Assembly: GCA_022793895.1 (NCBI GenBank)
Contig: JAAWDS010000006.1
Location: 62,001-126,000 of the forward strand
Direction of reading: 5' to 3'
Origin: Provencibacterium sp.
GTDB lineage: Bacteria > Bacillota > Clostridia > Oscillospirales > Ruminococcaceae
Length of the DNA stretch: 64,000 nucleotides
In this document: positions 17,775 to 25,373 of the stretch, piece after piece
Layout: each line of letters opens with the position of its first letter
How positions within the stretch are numbered: position 1 is the stretch's first letter
Notes under the pieces: generated by a model
The model's database searches: none
Told to the model about the DNA's origin: nothing
The model's input: only the letters and a program-made list of their open reading frames with translations
Translations under genes and position numbers: made by a program

Positions 17775-19094
17775 CTATGCTTTCTTCGCCTGCTCACGCA
17801 GCAGAGACTTTGCTAACCGGTTAATTTGAACCAACGGCCGGCGCGCCGGACAAATATAAGAACAACAGCCGCATTCCATACAAAGATTTACCTTGAGCTT
17901 ATTTAAGCTCTCCAGGTCGCGTGCCTTATAAGCGGCTTCGAACTGGGAAGGCATGAGCCGGTAGGGGCACATCTGGATGCACTTGCCGCATCGGATGCAG
18001 GGGGATTCCCTCATAAACTCCTCCCCGGTCTCGGCGAACGCGAGCAGCGCATTGTTGTTCTTAATAATCGGGTAAGTATCGCTCAGGATGGCAGAACCCA
18101 TCATCGGGCCGCCGTAGAGCAACAGGCGCGGCTCGGTGCGGTAGCCGCCGCAGAAATCAAACACATCGGAGCAGGTGGTACCGATCAGCACCGTTACATT
18201 CTGCGGGTGCGTTACGGCCGAACCATCCACTGTCAGCGTCTTTTCAATCAGCGGCATACCGGTGCGCATGTACTGCGCCATAAAAGCAATACTGGTCACG
18301 TTGGATACGATCAAACCAACATCATTGGGGAGCTTCCCTTCCGGTACCATCCGGCCGGTCGTTTCGTAGGCAATGACCTTTTCCGCGCCCTTGGGGTACT
18401 TCGCATCCAATTCGACAATCTCGATTCCGCCAATCTGCGCGGCGCGTTCGCGCATGAGGGAGATAGCCTTCGGCTTGTTCTTTTCGATGCCTATGTATAC
18501 ATGAGACAGCGTCAGATACTTGCGCAGCAGGGCGATCCCTTCAAAAACGTCGTCGGTGTGATCCATCATCGTTCGGTAGTCGGAGGTGATGTAGGGTTCG
18601 CATTCCGCGCCGTTTACCACCAACGTATCCACCTGATCGATATTTTTGGGGTTGAGCTTGATGAAGGTCGGGAAACCTGCTCCCCCCAGACCCACCAGCC
18701 CAGAATCCCGAATGGCCGCAATAAACCCGGCGGTGTCGTGTACCTCAGGCGGACGGACGCTCTCATCCACCGTTTGCAGTCCATCCGTTTCGATCACCAC
18801 ACAGACCGCACGCACAGAATTGACGTTGATAATCTCAATCATGTCTACGACCGTGCCGGAAACGCTTGAATGAACAGGGACGCTGACAAACGCCTCGCTT
18901 GTGCCAATCAACTGCCCCACCTTAACGGCGTCCCCTTTTTTGACCAACGGCTTACAGGGCGCGCCAATATGCTGCTGCATGGATATATATACCTTCGATG
19001 GGACCGGCATTCTAACAGCCGGCAGATCCTCGGTATTCTCCTTGCGGTGAGGCACATGAACGCCGCTCAAGCTATTCCTTTTTAAGAAAGCCAT
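17775..19094 (-). CDS. rnfC: Rnf complex subunit C, NADH-binding iron-sulfur subunit
   Basis: A 439-residue peripheral subunit that reduces NAD+. It begins MAFLKRNSLSGVHVPHRKENT, behind GGAGG. The body resembles the 51-kDa subunit of complex I (GLVGLGGAGFPTFIKL, VVNGAECEPYITSDYR), followed by a SLBB-like segment and two 4Fe-4S motifs at the C-terminus: CIRCGKCIQMCPYRLMP and CMECGCCSYICPARRP. It is the first of the six rnf genes and lies 77 bases after the Gx transporter gene. Confidence 0.96.
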   Translation of the reverse strand: MAFLKRNSLSGVHVPHRKENTEDLPAVRMPVPSKVYISMQQHIGAPCKPLVKKGDAVKVGQLIGTSEAFVSVPVHSSVSGTVVDMIEIINVNSVRAVCVVIETDGLQTVDESVRPPEVHDTAGFIAAIRDSGLVGLGGAGFPTFIKLNPKNIDQVDTLVVNGAECEPYITSDYRTMMDHTDDVFEGIALLRKYLTLSHVYIGIEKNKPKAISLMRERAAQIGGIEIVELDAKYPKGAEKVIAYETTGRMVPEGKLPNDVGLIVSNVTSIAFMAQYMRTGMPLIEKTLTVDGSAVTHPQNVTVLIGTTCSDVFDFCGGYRTEPRLLLYGGPMMGSAILSDTYPIIKNNNALLAFAETGEEFMRESPCIRCGKCIQMCPYRLMPSQFEAAYKARDLESLNKLKVNLCMECGCCSYICPARRPLVQINRLAKSLLREQAKKA

Positions 19095-19171
19095 CGATTT
19101 ACCTCCTCTTTCTATCTTACCGCACCTGCGGTACACAGAGCGCAGTCCGTTGGATGCGCTTTTCTATCCAT

Positions 19172-19699
19172 CTATAGCGCTCCCGCTTTCCAGCGCCTTA
19201 AATAAGGCTCTACTACCCAATAGACCGTCCCGGTTAAAACGCCGGTCAAAATACCGGCTAACAACAGCAGCGGCAGGTAATAAAGCAGATACCGGTTTTG
19301 GATCACCAATGCCGCCGCCAATATCTGGCCCAGGTTGTGCGCACACGCTCCGGCTGCGCACAACAGCCGGTAGCCTACGGCGAGGCGCGGAGAAGCTGCC
19401 AACAAACCCATCAAAAAAACCGAGCAGATCCCGCCCGAAAGGCTCAAAAGTCCTGCAACCGCGCCGCGCGTTAAAACGGCGAACATTGCCTTTAGCACTA
19501 TCAGAAGCCATGCGCTTCTTTTTCCCAAGGCTAACATAGCAAAAAGAACAACCACATTCGAAAGCCCCAGCTTAATTCCTGGAGGCAGCGCCAGCATTCC
19601 CACCAGGAATGATTCAAAAAAGCTTAAAACCATCGCCAGAGAAAACAATAAACCGGTGACGGTGACGACGCGGATATGTATGGAACCTTTGCCTACCAT
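19172..19699 (-). CDS. Gx transporter family / heptaprenyl diphosphate synthase component I-like membrane protein
   Basis: A 175-residue hydrophobic protein with about five helices. Family motifs are PPGIKLGLSNVVVLFAML, GGICSVFLMGLL and CAHNLGQILAAALV. The old family name (heptaprenyl diphosphate synthase component I) is misleading, since members look like small substrate-binding transport proteins. In Clostridia it often lies beside apbE and rnf or thiamine genes, as here between apbE and rnfC. That suggests a role linked to flavin or quinone-type cofactors, but this is only inference. Confidence 0.8.
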   Translation of the reverse strand: MVGKGSIHIRVVTVTGLLFSLAMVLSFFESFLVGMLALPPGIKLGLSNVVVLFAMLALGKRSAWLLIVLKAMFAVLTRGAVAGLLSLSGGICSVFLMGLLAASPRLAVGYRLLCAAGACAHNLGQILAAALVIQNRYLLYYLPLLLLAGILTGVLTGTVYWVVEPYLRRWKAGAL

Positions 19700-19710
19700 T
19701 CCTTGTTCCT

Positions 19711-20766
19711 CTATCGGAGAAAATAAAATTGAAAATCGGGCTCGTCCGGATTCGGAAGGAGCTTTCCTTCTAACGATGCAGACGCATAGACGTTTTTCTC
19801 CCTATCGACCGCCACAACTTCAAAAGCCTCTTCGTTTAAAAGGGAGAGCGCCTTCTCTTTCCCTGCGATGAACAGTGTCGTGGAGAGAAAATCAGCAAAC
19901 GCTCCATCCGCCGAGATGACCGACACGGAGGTTAGCTCACTTTCGGCCGGATAACCGGTGCGGGGATCGAGCAGATGCGCATAGCGTGTGTCCCCTTCCT
20001 CAAAATAACGGATGTAGTCGCCGGCAGTTGCCATTGTCCTGCCCGGTATAGATAGGGTTGCGAAAAATTCGGCCTCCTCCCCCCAAGGGTTCCGGATGCC
20101 AAACACAAAATCGCTCCCATCCGGATGACGTCCCTTTACGGCCAAGTTGCCTCCCAAAGAGACATAGCCATTCTGGATCCCGTATTCCTCCATCACTTCA
20201 AAAGCAATAACGCTGGCCGCCCCTTTGGCGATTCCGCCCAGATCCACCGCCTGCCCCGGCCGCATGAGCTTGGCGGAAAAGGTAGCTGGATCCAGCCAAA
20301 GATCCGTTACATCCACTAAAGCCCTTGCCGCTCCAATTTCCTCCGCAGAAGGAACATGCGCATCGGGATCCCGAACATTCCATAAGAGAGTCAACGGCGC
20401 GATGGTCGGATCAAAGATTCCTTCGCTGGCAAGGCTCAATTCCTTTGTTCGCTCCAATAGGTAAAAGACATCCTCTCCCAGCGAAACGGGCTCCTCTTCT
20501 CCCGCATTGTGATTCAGCCGGCCAACGTCCCCAGACGCTTGATACATTGAAGTGTTAGCCTCCCACTCCCGCAGCCGTGCTTCCATGCGATCGACAGCCT
20601 CTGCGCCGTGCGGACCATACAGCACAATCTCTATCAGGGTGTCCATCCCGTACAGATAACGGCGTTCCGCTTGATTCTGTACACGCTGATAAAAATACCA
20701 AACCGATAGAACAGTCAGGGCCAACAAGCTAAGAGCAACCAGCAGGCCGCGACGTATATTTCCCAA
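19711..20766 (-). CDS. apbE: FAD:protein FMN transferase
   Basis: A 351-residue membrane-anchored enzyme (helix about residues 7-26) that moves FMN from FAD onto Thr residues of partner proteins outside the membrane. Family motifs are GMDTLIEIVLYG, GDVGRLNHNAG, DPTIAPLTLLWNVRDP, VDLGGIAKGAASV, GYVSLGGNLAVKG, TMATAGDYIRYFEEGDTRYAHLLDPRTGYP and ADFLSTTLFIAG. The start is TTG, with GGAGG eight bases upstream. As first gene of the rnf operon its targets should be RnfG and RnfD. Confidence 0.95.
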   Translation of the reverse strand: MGNIRRGLLVALSLLALTVLSVWYFYQRVQNQAERRYLYGMDTLIEIVLYGPHGAEAVDRMEARLREWEANTSMYQASGDVGRLNHNAGEEEPVSLGEDVFYLLERTKELSLASEGIFDPTIAPLTLLWNVRDPDAHVPSAEEIGAARALVDVTDLWLDPATFSAKLMRPGQAVDLGGIAKGAASVIAFEVMEEYGIQNGYVSLGGNLAVKGRHPDGSDFVFGIRNPWGEEAEFFATLSIPGRTMATAGDYIRYFEEGDTRYAHLLDPRTGYPAESELTSVSVISADGAFADFLSTTLFIAGKEKALSLLNEEAFEVVAVDREKNVYASASLEGKLLPNPDEPDFQFYFLR

Positions 20767-20816
20767 CGCCCAATCCTCCGAATCAATTCTTATTGGCCGG
20801 ATCCCATACAGATTTC

Positions 20817-20845
20817 ATTATACCGGTTGAATAAAGCGCTGTCAA
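20817..20845 (-). promoter_or_regulatory. consensus promoter of apbE-gx-rnfCDGEAB
   Basis: On the minus strand TTGACA (20840-20845) and TATAAT (20817-20822), both perfect matches, are separated by exactly 17 bases. Transcription would start near 20810, about 45 bases before the apbE start. Confidence 0.9.
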
Positions 20846-20873
20846 GAAAAAGGAGGAAATGGGTGTTTCATTA

Positions 20874-20904
20874 AAAAACAGTGAGCACAAGGCTCACTGT
20901 TTTG
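20874..20904 (-). terminator. terminator of the efp / zinc-ribbon unit
   Basis: AAAACAGTGAGC and GCTCACTGTTTT flank a five-base loop. A-rich and T-rich tracts on both sides fit a bidirectional intrinsic terminator. It lies 15 bases after the stop of the gene at 20920. Confidence 0.85.
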
Positions 20905-20919
20905 TTAAAAAGCTATCAA

Positions 20920-21342
20920 TTAATGGTGATCCTCTTCTTCGCAGCCAGCACACTCTTCGCAGCCGCAACCGCACTCATCCAGATCAAACTCTAAATGCTC
21001 TCCGCAATTGGGACACTCAATTTCACCGTCTGCAAGCATGTCAAAATCCAGACAAATTTTCTCGTTGCAGCTCGGACAGGTGATTTCATAGATTTCCTCA
21101 TCGTCCTCTGCGTCTTCGTCTTCTCCGTAGAAGTCTTGTTCGAGCTCGTCCAGATCCTCATCAATCGCCTCTATCTGTTCGTTCAACTCATCCATGCCGT
21201 CTTCAACGTCGGCAATGCTGTAGGCCATGTCGTCCAGCACATCGATGACCGCCTTAAAAAGTTTGCCCTCGTTGGTGCTCTCATCTACTGACATACCTTC
21301 AAATAAGCCGCGCAGGTAAGCGACCTTTTCTGTTATTGTCAT
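20920..21342 (-). CDS. acidic coiled-coil / zinc-ribbon protein (CD1247-like)
   Basis: A 140-residue protein of a type conserved in Clostridia. Residues 1-65 are a helical N-terminal domain (EKVAYLRGLFEGMSVDESTNEG, AVIDVLDDMAYSIADVEDGMDEL). Then comes a strongly acidic stretch, a zinc ribbon (CPSCNEKICLD ... CPNCGEHLEFD) and a C-terminal Cys tail (CGCGCEECAGC) ending in HH. At least eight Cys could bind metal. The role is unknown. It follows efp by 38 bases and shares its terminator, so it is probably co-transcribed. Confidence 0.75.
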   Translation of the reverse strand: MTITEKVAYLRGLFEGMSVDESTNEGKLFKAVIDVLDDMAYSIADVEDGMDELNEQIEAIDEDLDELEQDFYGEDEDAEDDEEIYEITCPSCNEKICLDFDMLADGEIECPNCGEHLEFDLDECGCGCEECAGCEEEDHH

Positions 21343-21380
21343 GAATTACTGCCTCCCTTAGTTCTTTTAAGGTTAAAAGG

Positions 21381-21938
21381 TTATGCGCGTTCCATGTACT
21401 CGCCGGTACGGGTATCAATCCGGATCTTGTCGCCCTCGTTCACGAAAATCGGAACGCGGATCTCCGCACCAGTTTCCAGTTCGGCAGGCTTGGTAACATT
21501 CGTAGCTGTGTCGCCACGCACGCCAGGCTCTGTTTTGGTGACTTCAAGCTCAACAAAGGTTGGCGGCTCAACCCCAAAAACATTGCCCTTATAGGAAAGG
21601 ATCTTGCAATCCATGTTCTCCTTTACAAACTTAAAGTTGCTTCCAAGAATAGAGCGGTTGATCGGAATGTTTTCATAGGTCTCGTTGTCCATGAAATAGA
21701 AGAGATCCCCGTCGCTGTAAAGATACTGCATTTCTTTTCTTTCGACATAAGCGGTCGGATATTTATCGTTGGGGTTAAAGGTTTTCTCGGTCACTCCCCC
21801 GGTGATAACGTTACGGATCTTTGTACGGACAAACGCCGCTCCCTTTCCGGGCTTAACATGCTGAAATTCGACGATCTGCACCACGTTCCCATCCATCTCA
21901 AAGGTAACGCCGTTTCTAAAATCTCCCGCAGAAATCAT
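21381..21938 (-). CDS. efp: elongation factor P
   Basis: A 185-residue translation factor that relieves ribosome stalling at polyproline. The three-barrel layout is intact: KOW-like domain with [10 protein letters not shown] (K32 at the loop tip, the residue modified in many bacteria), then the OB domains, ending [26 protein letters not shown]. The ATG at 21938 (MISAGDF) follows GGAGG at good spacing. An earlier in-frame ATG at 21956 lacks a site. It has its own promoter at 21985-22013. Confidence 0.97.
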   Translation of the reverse strand: MISAGDFRNGVTFEMDGNVVQIVEFQHVKPGKGAAFVRTKIRNVITGGVTEKTFNPNDKYPTAYVERKEMQYLYSDGDLFYFMDNETYENIPINRSILGSNFKFVKENMDCKILSYKGNVFGVEPPTFVELEVTKTEPGVRGDTATNVTKPAELETGAEIRVPIFVNEGDKIRIDTRTGEYMERA

Positions 21939-21984
21939 ATATTCAAACCTCCACATTTTTTATAATATTCCACATAATAGTAAC

Positions 21985-22013
21985 AGTCTATCTTATCTCG
22001 GCACATTTTGCAA
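21985..22013 (-). promoter_or_regulatory. promoter of efp
   Basis: On the minus strand TTGCAA (22008-22013) and TAGACT (21985-21990) are 17 bases apart. A perfect palindrome lies 23 bases upstream of the -35 box. Confidence 0.6.
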
Positions 22014-22036
22014 GGGGTTTTGCAGATTTTGAGCGT

Positions 22037-22059
22037 TTTTTATAGCGCGGCTATAAAAA
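22037..22059. repeat. palindromic element, copy 1
   Basis: Perfect 10-bp arms (TTTTTATAGC / GCTATAAAAA) around GCG. The core AGCGCGGCTAT (22044-22054) recurs at 30018-30028 and, inverted, at 60690-60700, always between genes. Here it stands just upstream of the efp promoter. Confidence 0.6.
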
Positions 22060-22164
22060 TAGACGCTGGATGCAGATATTTTTCGGTCTCCAGCCCCAGT
22101 TGCCGCAAACGCAACGGAAGGTAGGGCCGCTAGATTGTTTTTATCCTTCCAATACGGCCGGTTA

Positions 22165-22222
22165 AACGCCAGGAAGCCGGTTTGACTGGCTCTATAACCA
22201 GCCCCGGCTTCCGGAGGGCGTT
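22165..22222 (-). terminator. compound hairpin after the M24 peptidase gene
   Basis: AACGCC/GGCGTT and GGAAGCCGG/CCGGCTTCC (22172-22180 with 22204-22212) pair around a small inner stem. The U-tract is weak, so termination is inferred from position and stem strength. Confidence 0.5.
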
Positions 22223-22231
22223 AGAAGCATT

Positions 22232-23296
22232 TTAGAGGACAATGAGATTTTTATCCGACTTTGTCAAGTTTATGCAGCCGTCCTCCGTTACATACACCAT
22301 ATCCTCAATCCGGACGCCAAAACGGCCTTCAAGATAGATGCCCGGTTCGTCGGTCATAATCAGGCCGGCTTCACAAATCTCATCCGAAGTGTAGCTAAAG
22401 CGGGGGCTTTCGTGGATTTCAAGCCCCACACTGTGGCCTAGCCCATGCCCAAAGCAATCGCCATAGCCTGCATTGGCAATGATATCGCGCGCCACTTTAT
22501 CGATCTCTTTGCAGGGCACTCCTGCACGAATCGCCGCCATGGCGGAAAGATTGGCCTGCAAAACGGTTTCATAAACCTTACGCTTCTCTTCGCCCGGTTC
22601 GCCGACAGCAACCGTACGGGTCATATCCGAACAATAGCCGTCCGCCAGGCAGCCGAAGTCCATAGTAATAAAATCACCCTTTTCGACCGGACGATCGGAG
22701 GGATGTCCATGCGGAAGGGATCCATTCGGCCCAGCCACCACGATGTATTCAAACGACGCCCCTTCCGCTCCAAGGCGGCGGGCATAAAACTCCAGCTCCA
22801 GGGCAATTTCCTTTTCTGTGCGGCCAGGCTGGATGAACTCACAGATATGGCTGAAGGCACGATCGGTATAGTCCTGCGCACGGCGGATGCTCTCCAGCTC
22901 GCAGGGCTCCTTGATCCTGCGCTGCTTGGCGATAAGATTACCGATACGGCGATCCAGCATCACCTCCACCTCCGGCAGCTTCTCCTTGAGCGTTAAGTAT
23001 TCGTCCATCGTTTTCGTTTCCTCGATACCCAAACGCCGAATCCCATGTTTTTTAAAGATTTCGGAAAGCTGTTCGTAAAGTTTTTTCTGCAAAATGACCT
23101 CGCAGCCCTTAACCGTATTTTTGGCTACCTCGATATAGCGAAAATCGATGATGAAATAAGCCTCGTCTCTCGTGACAACCAGAGTTCCCGCTGATGAGTG
23201 CATACCAGTGTAATAAAGGCGGTTATAGGCCCCGTCGATTAAAATAGCGTCCATATCCTCCGGCATATGGGCGGCAAGCTGATGGATTCTTTCCAT
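22232..23296 (-). CDS. M24-family Xaa-Pro aminopeptidase
   Basis: A 354-residue cytosolic metallopeptidase removing N-terminal residues that precede proline. The N-terminal creatinase-type domain (about 1-125) includes LIDGAYNRLYYTG. The pita-bread catalytic domain carries VVAGPNGSLPHGHPSDRPVEKGDFITMDFGCLADGYCSDMTRTV (metal Asp residues), GHGLGHSVGLEIHESPRF (metal His) and MTDEPGIYLEGRFGVRIEDMVYV (metal Glu residues). GGAGG precedes the ATG. It lies 49 bases after the nfo-like gene and is probably in the yqeG-nfo-peptidase unit. Confidence 0.92.
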   Translation of the reverse strand: MERIHQLAAHMPEDMDAILIDGAYNRLYYTGMHSSAGTLVVTRDEAYFIIDFRYIEVAKNTVKGCEVILQKKLYEQLSEIFKKHGIRRLGIEETKTMDEYLTLKEKLPEVEVMLDRRIGNLIAKQRRIKEPCELESIRRAQDYTDRAFSHICEFIQPGRTEKEIALELEFYARRLGAEGASFEYIVVAGPNGSLPHGHPSDRPVEKGDFITMDFGCLADGYCSDMTRTVAVGEPGEEKRKVYETVLQANLSAMAAIRAGVPCKEIDKVARDIIANAGYGDCFGHGLGHSVGLEIHESPRFSYTSDEICEAGLIMTDEPGIYLEGRFGVRIEDMVYVTEDGCINLTKSDKNLIVL

Positions 23297-23345
23297 AATC
23301 TTTTGTCCTCCTTTATTTGATGAACCCCCGTTCTGAGGGCCGTTT

Positions 23346-24215
23346 TCATATTATGGATGGGCTGTGCAACTGTTCATAAAATTCCTTCATCGCTTTTGCA
23401 TCCTCCGCCTGTGTTCCCGCCGACTCACAGACAATGATAGGCGAAAGGTTCCAACGGTCGATCCATTCAAGCAGCGGCGGATATTCCGGTCCAAATTCTT
23501 CGTCCGCAAAGGTGAGGTGCATCTTTTCTCCTCCCGTCTCCGTAAAGGCGATCCGGGAGAAATGGGAGTGGAACACACGCATGCGATCCTCCCCCAGCGC
23601 GTTACGGGTGCTGGTTAAGATTTTCTCATAGCCCTCCGATCCGTTTAAAGCGCCGAAGGTCCGCGCATAGAGGTGTCCAAAATCAATGCAGGGGATCAGC
23701 CGGTCATCCGTTTTACAAAGTTCAAGCACCTCCTCCAAGGTGCCGAGCTGGCCGGTTTTTCCCATCGTTTCTGGGCAGAGGGCAACATTGCCGAGTCCTT
23801 CCGCATCCAACGCCTCTAATGCCCGGCGCAGCGTATCCTTTGACAGCTCCAGGGCGGCCTCACGGCTCAGCTTGGCACAGGATCCGGAATGGACCACCAC
23901 CCGCTGCGCCCCCATAGCCTTCGCCGCCCGGACGGACTGCAAAATATATTCAATGCTGCCCAAGCGCTTCTCCTCTTCTATACCGGAAAGAGAAATATAA
24001 TAAGGGGCGTGAAGCGAGAGGGAGATTCCCTGCTCCCGGCTCTTCTCTCCAAAAGCCTTCGCTTGCTCCTCTGAAATCCGCACGCCCCTCCCGCATTGAT
24101 ATTCATAATGATTGAGACCCATTTTCACTAGGTAATCCGGTACATCCAGCGTCTTTTTATAGCCCATCTTCCGGAAACTTTCACTGTTTCCGGCGGGACC
24201 GAATCTAGCGCTCAT
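23346..24215 (-). CDS. nfo: endonuclease IV-like AP endonuclease (TIM barrel)
   Basis: A 289-residue enzyme of the EndoIV fold, expected to cut DNA at abasic sites. Features are ARFGPAGNSESFRKMG at the start, SLHAPYYISLSG, VVHSG, CPETMGK, IPCIDFGHLYAR, HSHFSRI and a terminal VCESAG, which supply the His/Glu/Asp zinc ligands of the family. The start at 24215 follows an AAGG site and overlaps the end of yqeG by 11 bases. It is somewhat diverged from E. coli Nfo, so substrate details are uncertain. It could also act on other sugar-phosphate substrates. Confidence 0.8.
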   Translation of the reverse strand: MSARFGPAGNSESFRKMGYKKTLDVPDYLVKMGLNHYEYQCGRGVRISEEQAKAFGEKSREQGISLSLHAPYYISLSGIEEEKRLGSIEYILQSVRAAKAMGAQRVVVHSGSCAKLSREAALELSKDTLRRALEALDAEGLGNVALCPETMGKTGQLGTLEEVLELCKTDDRLIPCIDFGHLYARTFGALNGSEGYEKILTSTRNALGEDRMRVFHSHFSRIAFTETGGEKMHLTFADEEFGPEYPPLLEWIDRWNLSPIIVCESAGTQAEDAKAMKEFYEQLHSPSII

Positions 24216-24711
24216 ACCGCGCCTTCCCCTCCCTTTCATAGCGTCCAAGCATCCTGCGCTCTATCGCCCGCTTACACTTAAAGAACCAGAAGTGTTCCGG
24301 TTCTATCGGATCGACCAGAATCGTAGGAATCCCATAGCGCCAGCCGCCCCAGATATCGGTCAGCAGCTGATCGCCAACCGTAGCCATTTCGTTCTTCCCG
24401 CAGCCGAACCGGCGCCGGCACCGTTCATAGCCGCCGGTCAGCGGCTTCGCCCCGTCCGCTTCAAACGGGAGGCAAAGCTGGGCGGCAAAAGGCCGGACGC
24501 GGTCAGCGTTATTGTTGGAGAGAATCACGGCGCGGATACCGCTCTCTCGAAGGCTCTGTAGCCATGCTGCTACCCCTTCGCCCGGATCTGGATGATCGTG
24601 CGTCGTTAACGTATTGTCCACATCCAGCACTAAATTCCGCAACCCCTTCTCCAGCAAAAATGTAGGGGAGATATCGCAAACGCTCCGGAAGCGGTAAGTT
24701 GGATAAAACAT
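24205..24711 (-). CDS. yqeG: YqeG-family HAD-IIIA phosphatase
   Basis: A 168-residue HAD-fold protein beginning MFYPTYRFRSVCDI, behind a GGAGAG site. The HAD motifs are visible: NLVLDVDNTLT (nucleophile Asp), AVILSNNNADR (motif II) and GDQLLTDIWGGWRYG (motif IV). A member of this family in other Firmicutes accompanies YqeH, AroE, YhbY and NadD, but here it is separated from yhbY-nadD by about 6 kb and joined to nfo. The closest hint of a promoter is a TATAAT at 24884-24889 with no good -35 box. Confidence 0.88.
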   Translation of the reverse strand: MFYPTYRFRSVCDISPTFLLEKGLRNLVLDVDNTLTTHDHPDPGEGVAAWLQSLRESGIRAVILSNNNADRVRPFAAQLCLPFEADGAKPLTGGYERCRRRFGCGKNEMATVGDQLLTDIWGGWRYGIPTILVDPIEPEHFWFFKCKRAIERRMLGRYEREGKARYER

Positions 24712-24932
24712 CAGCTCTCTCCTATTCCCACTGTGATCGGCAGGTGCAATCAACCGCAGCTCACAGCTTTCCAAAGCTAGAAGGTTCTGCGTTAGCAGCC
24801 TATAGCTCGGTTTGTCTTTGAAATAATAATATGTTTTTTCCGTGCTTTCTTTTATGGGTAGAAAATCATTTTTCCCTGTAGTTATTATAGCATGATCAAT
24901 CCCTCTTGAACAGCGCCGAACAGGAAAAAGGG

Positions 24933-24974
24933 AAACAAAAAAACGGACAGCCGAAACTGCCCGTTTTTTTGTTT
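24933..24974 (-). terminator. terminator of rpsU
   Basis: AAACAAAAAAACGG.CAG pairs with CTG.CCGTTTTTTTGTTT around CCGAAA. It is flanked by A and T tracts on both strands and begins at the rpsU stop. Confidence 0.9.
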
Positions 24975-24976
24975 CA

Positions 24977-25153
24977 TTATTTGTATTTACGCTTACGCGC
25001 AGCCTCAGACTTCTTTTTGCGCTTTACAGAAGGCTTCTCATAGTGCTCTCTTTTGCGTACTTCTGCAAGGACGCCAGAGCGCGCGCACTGTCTTTTAAAC
25101 CGGCGCAGAGCACTGTCAAGAGACTCATTGTCCTTCACCCGAATTTCGGCCAT
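24977..25153 (-). CDS. rpsU: 30S ribosomal protein S21
   Basis: A 58-residue basic protein of the small subunit: [41 protein letters not shown], then a Lys/Arg-rich tail. The start at 25153 matches the universal MAEIRV opening. Longer in-frame extensions upstream do not match the family. It has its own strong promoter and terminator, so it is monocistronic. Confidence 0.97.
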   Translation of the reverse strand: MAEIRVKDNESLDSALRRFKRQCARSGVLAEVRKREHYEKPSVKRKKKSEAARKRKYK

Positions 25154-25298
25154 TTCCAACTTCCCTCCTCTTCGCCCTAAAAGCAGGAGATATATACCAT
25201 GCCTTCCTATATCAACCACAATAATGGAAAGCATCTCCAACCTCTCAGCCAGTAGGAAGTATCTCCTACTTTTGAGCGGTTGTCAGGTAACAAAAACT

Positions 25299-25328
25299 AT
25301 TATACAATAAATCTAGGAAAACTGTCAA
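25299..25328 (-). promoter_or_regulatory. promoter of rpsU
   Basis: On the minus strand perfect TTGACA (25323-25328) and perfect TATAAT (25299-25304) boxes are separated by 18 bases. A 12-bp perfect palindrome, GGAACCGGTTCC (25335-25346), lies just upstream. Confidence 0.85.
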
Positions 25329-25373
25329 GTGGTAGGAACCGGTTCCGCGTAGATTTCATCGAACAAAATTCTT

